A DNA stretch of 7,996 nt from Acidiferrobacterales bacterium (lineage in GTDB: Bacteria; Pseudomonadota; Gammaproteobacteria; Acidiferrobacterales; Sulfurifustaceae): NCBI GenBank assembly GCA_015492195.1, contig WGFP01000233.1:1-7996 (forward strand). Direction: 5' to 3'. How positions within the stretch are numbered: the stretch's first letter is position 1; every line of letters begins with the position of its first letter. Position numbers and translations under genes: made by a program. Under the pieces are notes generated by a model. That model did no database searches. It saw only the letters and a program-made list of their open reading frames with translations, and had not been told where the DNA came from. This document shows positions 6,777-7,996 of the stretch, in pieces.

Positions 6777-6802
6777 AATCAATAGGGTCGAGACCATTGA
6801 TT
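6777..6802. promoter_or_regulatory. Palindrome, possible regulator binding site
   Basis: AATCAAT (6777-6783) pairs with ATTGATT (6796-6802), and inside it GGTC-GA-GACC (6786-6795) is a perfect palindrome, with two unpaired bases (AG, 6784-6785) on the left. The two-base centre suits a dimeric DNA-binding protein better than an RNA hairpin. It ends just before the candidate -35 box of the hydrolase gene and lies about 92-117 bp upstream of the predicted sigma-54 start point, a typical place for an enhancer site. Confidence 0.45.
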
Positions 6803-6804
6803 CT

Positions 6805-6833
6805 TTGACTGCGGGGAAGCGGGCATCGATCAT
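6805..6833 (+). promoter_or_regulatory. Candidate sigma-70 promoter of the lipoprotein hydrolase gene
   Basis: TTGACT (6805-6810, five of six to the -35 consensus) and GATCAT (6828-6833, four of six to the -10) are separated by 17 bases. The start point would be near 6840, downstream of the ATG at 6834, which agrees with translation from GTG at 6867. Confidence 0.4.
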
Positions 6834-6851
6834 ATGGGCCTTCGTCCTCAC

Positions 6852-6860
6852 AGGGAGAGG
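6852..6860 (+). promoter_or_regulatory. Ribosome binding site deciding a GTG start
   Basis: AGGGAGAGG ends six bases before the GTG at 6867. The upstream in-frame ATG at 6834 has no such site and would add 11 residues in front of the signal peptide. Confidence 0.8.
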
Positions 6861-6866
6861 TTCATC

Positions 6867-7727
6867 GTGTTTCGGATAACAAAAAGCGCTTTCTTCACCA
6901 TTGCCGTTTTTGCGTCGTTACTGCTCACGGCTTGTGAGCCGGGCCCTCCAAAGATCACCGGCACCGTCCCCTCGACGGATGGGGTGCCGATCCGCTACCA
7001 CGTGGCGGGTAAAGGCGAGACGGCGCTGGTGTTTGTGCATGGCTGGTCGTGCGACAGCAGTTATTGGGACGGCCAGGTTGACCGCTTCGCAAGAAATTAC
7101 ACGGTCGTGACGCTGGATCTGGCCGGGCACGGCGAGTCGGGCATGCAACGCAAGGTGTATGGCATGCCGGCCTTCGGGGCGGACGTGGCCGCGGTGGTGA
7201 AGAAGCTCGATCTGAAACGGGTGGTGTTGATCGGCCACTCCATGGGCGGGCCGGTCATCGTTGAGGCGGCCGGAAAAATACCGAAGCGCGTGATCGGTCT
7301 GGTCGGCGTGGATACATTCAATACCGGTTTTCAGTGGCCGGCGATGGAAAAGATTCCGGAATTCATCAAGCCCTTCAAGAAAGACTTCCCGAAAAACACC
7401 GAGGATATGGTGCGCAGCATGTTTCCGCCGAAGGCCGATGCGGCGGTGGTTGACCGGATCGCCAAAGACATGGCTGCCGCGCCGCCCGCGGTGGGGGTAA
7501 GCGCCATGCATGAGTTGTTGGTCTGGGCGGCGCGTGACGCCGCCGCGGCCCTGCGCACGCTGCCCGCCCCGTTGCGCAACATCAACGCCGACCCGGAAGG
7601 CAAGAACAAGCCCAAGGGCGATGACGTGGTGCTGGTTTCGGGTGTGGGGCATTTTATCCCGCAAGAGGATCCCGCACGATTCAACCGCGTCCTCGGTGAG
7701 ATCGTGGCGCAGTTTGAAAGAAGATAA
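6867..7727 (+). CDS. Lipoprotein of the alpha/beta hydrolase fold
   Basis: From the GTG at 6867 the product has 286 residues. The N-terminus is a lipoprotein signal peptide with lipobox LTAC (20-23); lipidation at C23 with Glu at +2 points to the outer membrane. The rest is an alpha/beta hydrolase: VHGW (57-60, oxyanion loop), DLAGHGES (84-91), nucleophile elbow GHSMGG with S125, and the catalytic His in GVGHF (H262). The acid residue is probably D242, or D149 in GVDT. The substrate is unknown; an ester, lactone or lipid is likely from the fold. A membrane-anchored hydrolase of this class is less common than cytoplasmic ones, and its place 57 bp upstream of an MMPL/RND exporter, with no terminator between, suggests one operon and perhaps action on the exported molecule (inference). 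The start rests on the strong AGGGAGAGG six bases upstream. Confidence 0.87.
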   Translation: MFRITKSAFFTIAVFASLLLTACEPGPPKITGTVPSTDGVPIRYHVAGKGETALVFVHGWSCDSSYWDGQVDRFARNYTVVTLDLAGHGESGMQRKVYGMPAFGADVAAVVKKLDLKRVVLIGHSMGGPVIVEAAGKIPKRVIGLVGVDTFNTGFQWPAMEKIPEFIKPFKKDFPKNTEDMVRSMFPPKADAAVVDRIAKDMAAAPPAVGVSAMHELLVWAARDAAAALRTLPAPLRNINADPEGKNKPKGDDVVLVSGVGHFIPQEDPARFNRVLGEIVAQFERR

Positions 7728-7784
7728 ATATAAAAGAATCCGTTTCCGGCAGGTTCAGGCGGCGTATTTTTTGGGCCTTGAGGT

Positions 7785-7996
7785 ATGCAGAAGTTAACCC
7801 GTCACTTTATTCCGGCCTACGCACGTTGGGTTTCCCAATGGCGTTGGTTGGTCTTGGCCGCGTGTCTGCTGGTCGCCGGCATTGCCGGTTATGGCGTTCG
7901 TTATCATGAGTTCTCCGCTGATTACAAGGTCTACTTCGGCAAAGACAATCCCGAGCTGATCGCCTTTGAGAAATTTGAGAGCACCTACACCAATAC
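7785..7996 (+). CDS. MMPL/RND-family exporter (5' part)
   Basis: The first 70 codons are visible and the frame runs off the right edge. The protein starts with a basic, aromatic cytoplasmic end, then one membrane helix (about 20-39, around LVLAACLLVAGIAGYGV), then a periplasmic segment, DYKVYFGKDNPELIAFEKFE. This segment (a short F/Y-rich strand, then NPxLxAFExxxxTY) is typical of the first periplasmic domain of MMPL-type predicted exporters of the RND superfamily, including those encoded with LolA-like proteins. An in-frame TGA two codons upstream (7779-7781) limits the start to this ATG. The nearest GAGG is only one base away, so initiation may be weak or coupled to the hydrolase gene 57 bp upstream. 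Proton-relay residues and later helices lie outside the window. Substrate unknown. Confidence 0.78.
   Translation, partial: MQKLTRHFIPAYARWVSQWRWLVLAACLLVAGIAGYGVRYHEFSADYKVYFGKDNPELIAFEKFESTYTN

Noticed and set aside
6834..6866. Upstream ATG start for the hydrolase
   Set aside because: It would put charged residues before the signal peptide, has no ribosome binding site and overlaps the predicted promoter.
6918..7664. A 248-codon minus-strand open frame over the hydrolase gene
   Set aside because: The plus-strand frame has a lipobox, GHSMGG and a good ribosome binding site; the minus-strand product is Arg/His-rich and looks like a codon-bias shadow.

Overview
The window looks like chromosomal DNA of a proteobacterium, most likely a gammaproteobacterium. 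It is moderately GC-rich, has Gram-negative envelope genes (Sec signal peptides, a lipobox, an outer-membrane beta-barrel ending in Phe), a periplasmic c-type cytochrome and a membrane-bound c-di-GMP protein. A persulfide dioxygenase-rhodanese fusion suggests active sulfide/persulfide metabolism, but one gene does not prove a sulfur oxidiser. No rRNA, tRNA, CRISPR array or transposase gene was seen.

Layout. (1) 2-601 (+): 3' part of a radical SAM gene of the AmrS / pyruvate-formate-lyase-activase type. (2) 626-1675 (-): a convergent gene for a persulfide dioxygenase-rhodanese fusion. (3) 1676-1900: divergent intergenic region. (4) 1901-3890 (+): a two-gene operon, a LolA-like periplasmic protein (PF17131 type) followed after one base by an outer-membrane beta-barrel protein. 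(5) 4002-4469 (+): a small secreted monohaem cytochrome c. (6) 4510-4619: a 110-bp non-coding mobile element (MITE) with IS5-like terminal repeats, a CTAA target duplication and an internal 17-bp palindrome, lying between two convergent gene ends. (7) 4640-6649 (-): a membrane-anchored PAS-GGDEF-EAL protein whose GGDEF site is destroyed (GGNRF) while the EAL site is intact. (8) 6650-6866: divergent control region with a candidate sigma-54 promoter for the EAL gene, a palindrome, and a candidate sigma-70 promoter for the next gene. (9) 6867-7727 (+): a lipoprotein of the alpha/beta hydrolase fold. (10) 7785-end (+): 5' end of an MMPL/RND-family exporter.

How the genes may work together. The LolA-like protein, the beta-barrel, the lipoprotein hydrolase and the MMPL/RND exporter are all envelope proteins. 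LolA-like proteins of this kind commonly sit beside MMPL/RND exporters, so together they could move a lipid or other hydrophobic molecule from inner to outer membrane; this is inference. Here the two halves are separated by about 3.9 kb holding the cytochrome, the MITE, the c-di-GMP gene and the hydrolase. The c-di-GMP protein is predicted to degrade, not make, the messenger.

The most distinctive non-coding finds are the MITE and the putative sigma-54 promoter with a palindrome about 90-120 bp upstream of its predicted start point.
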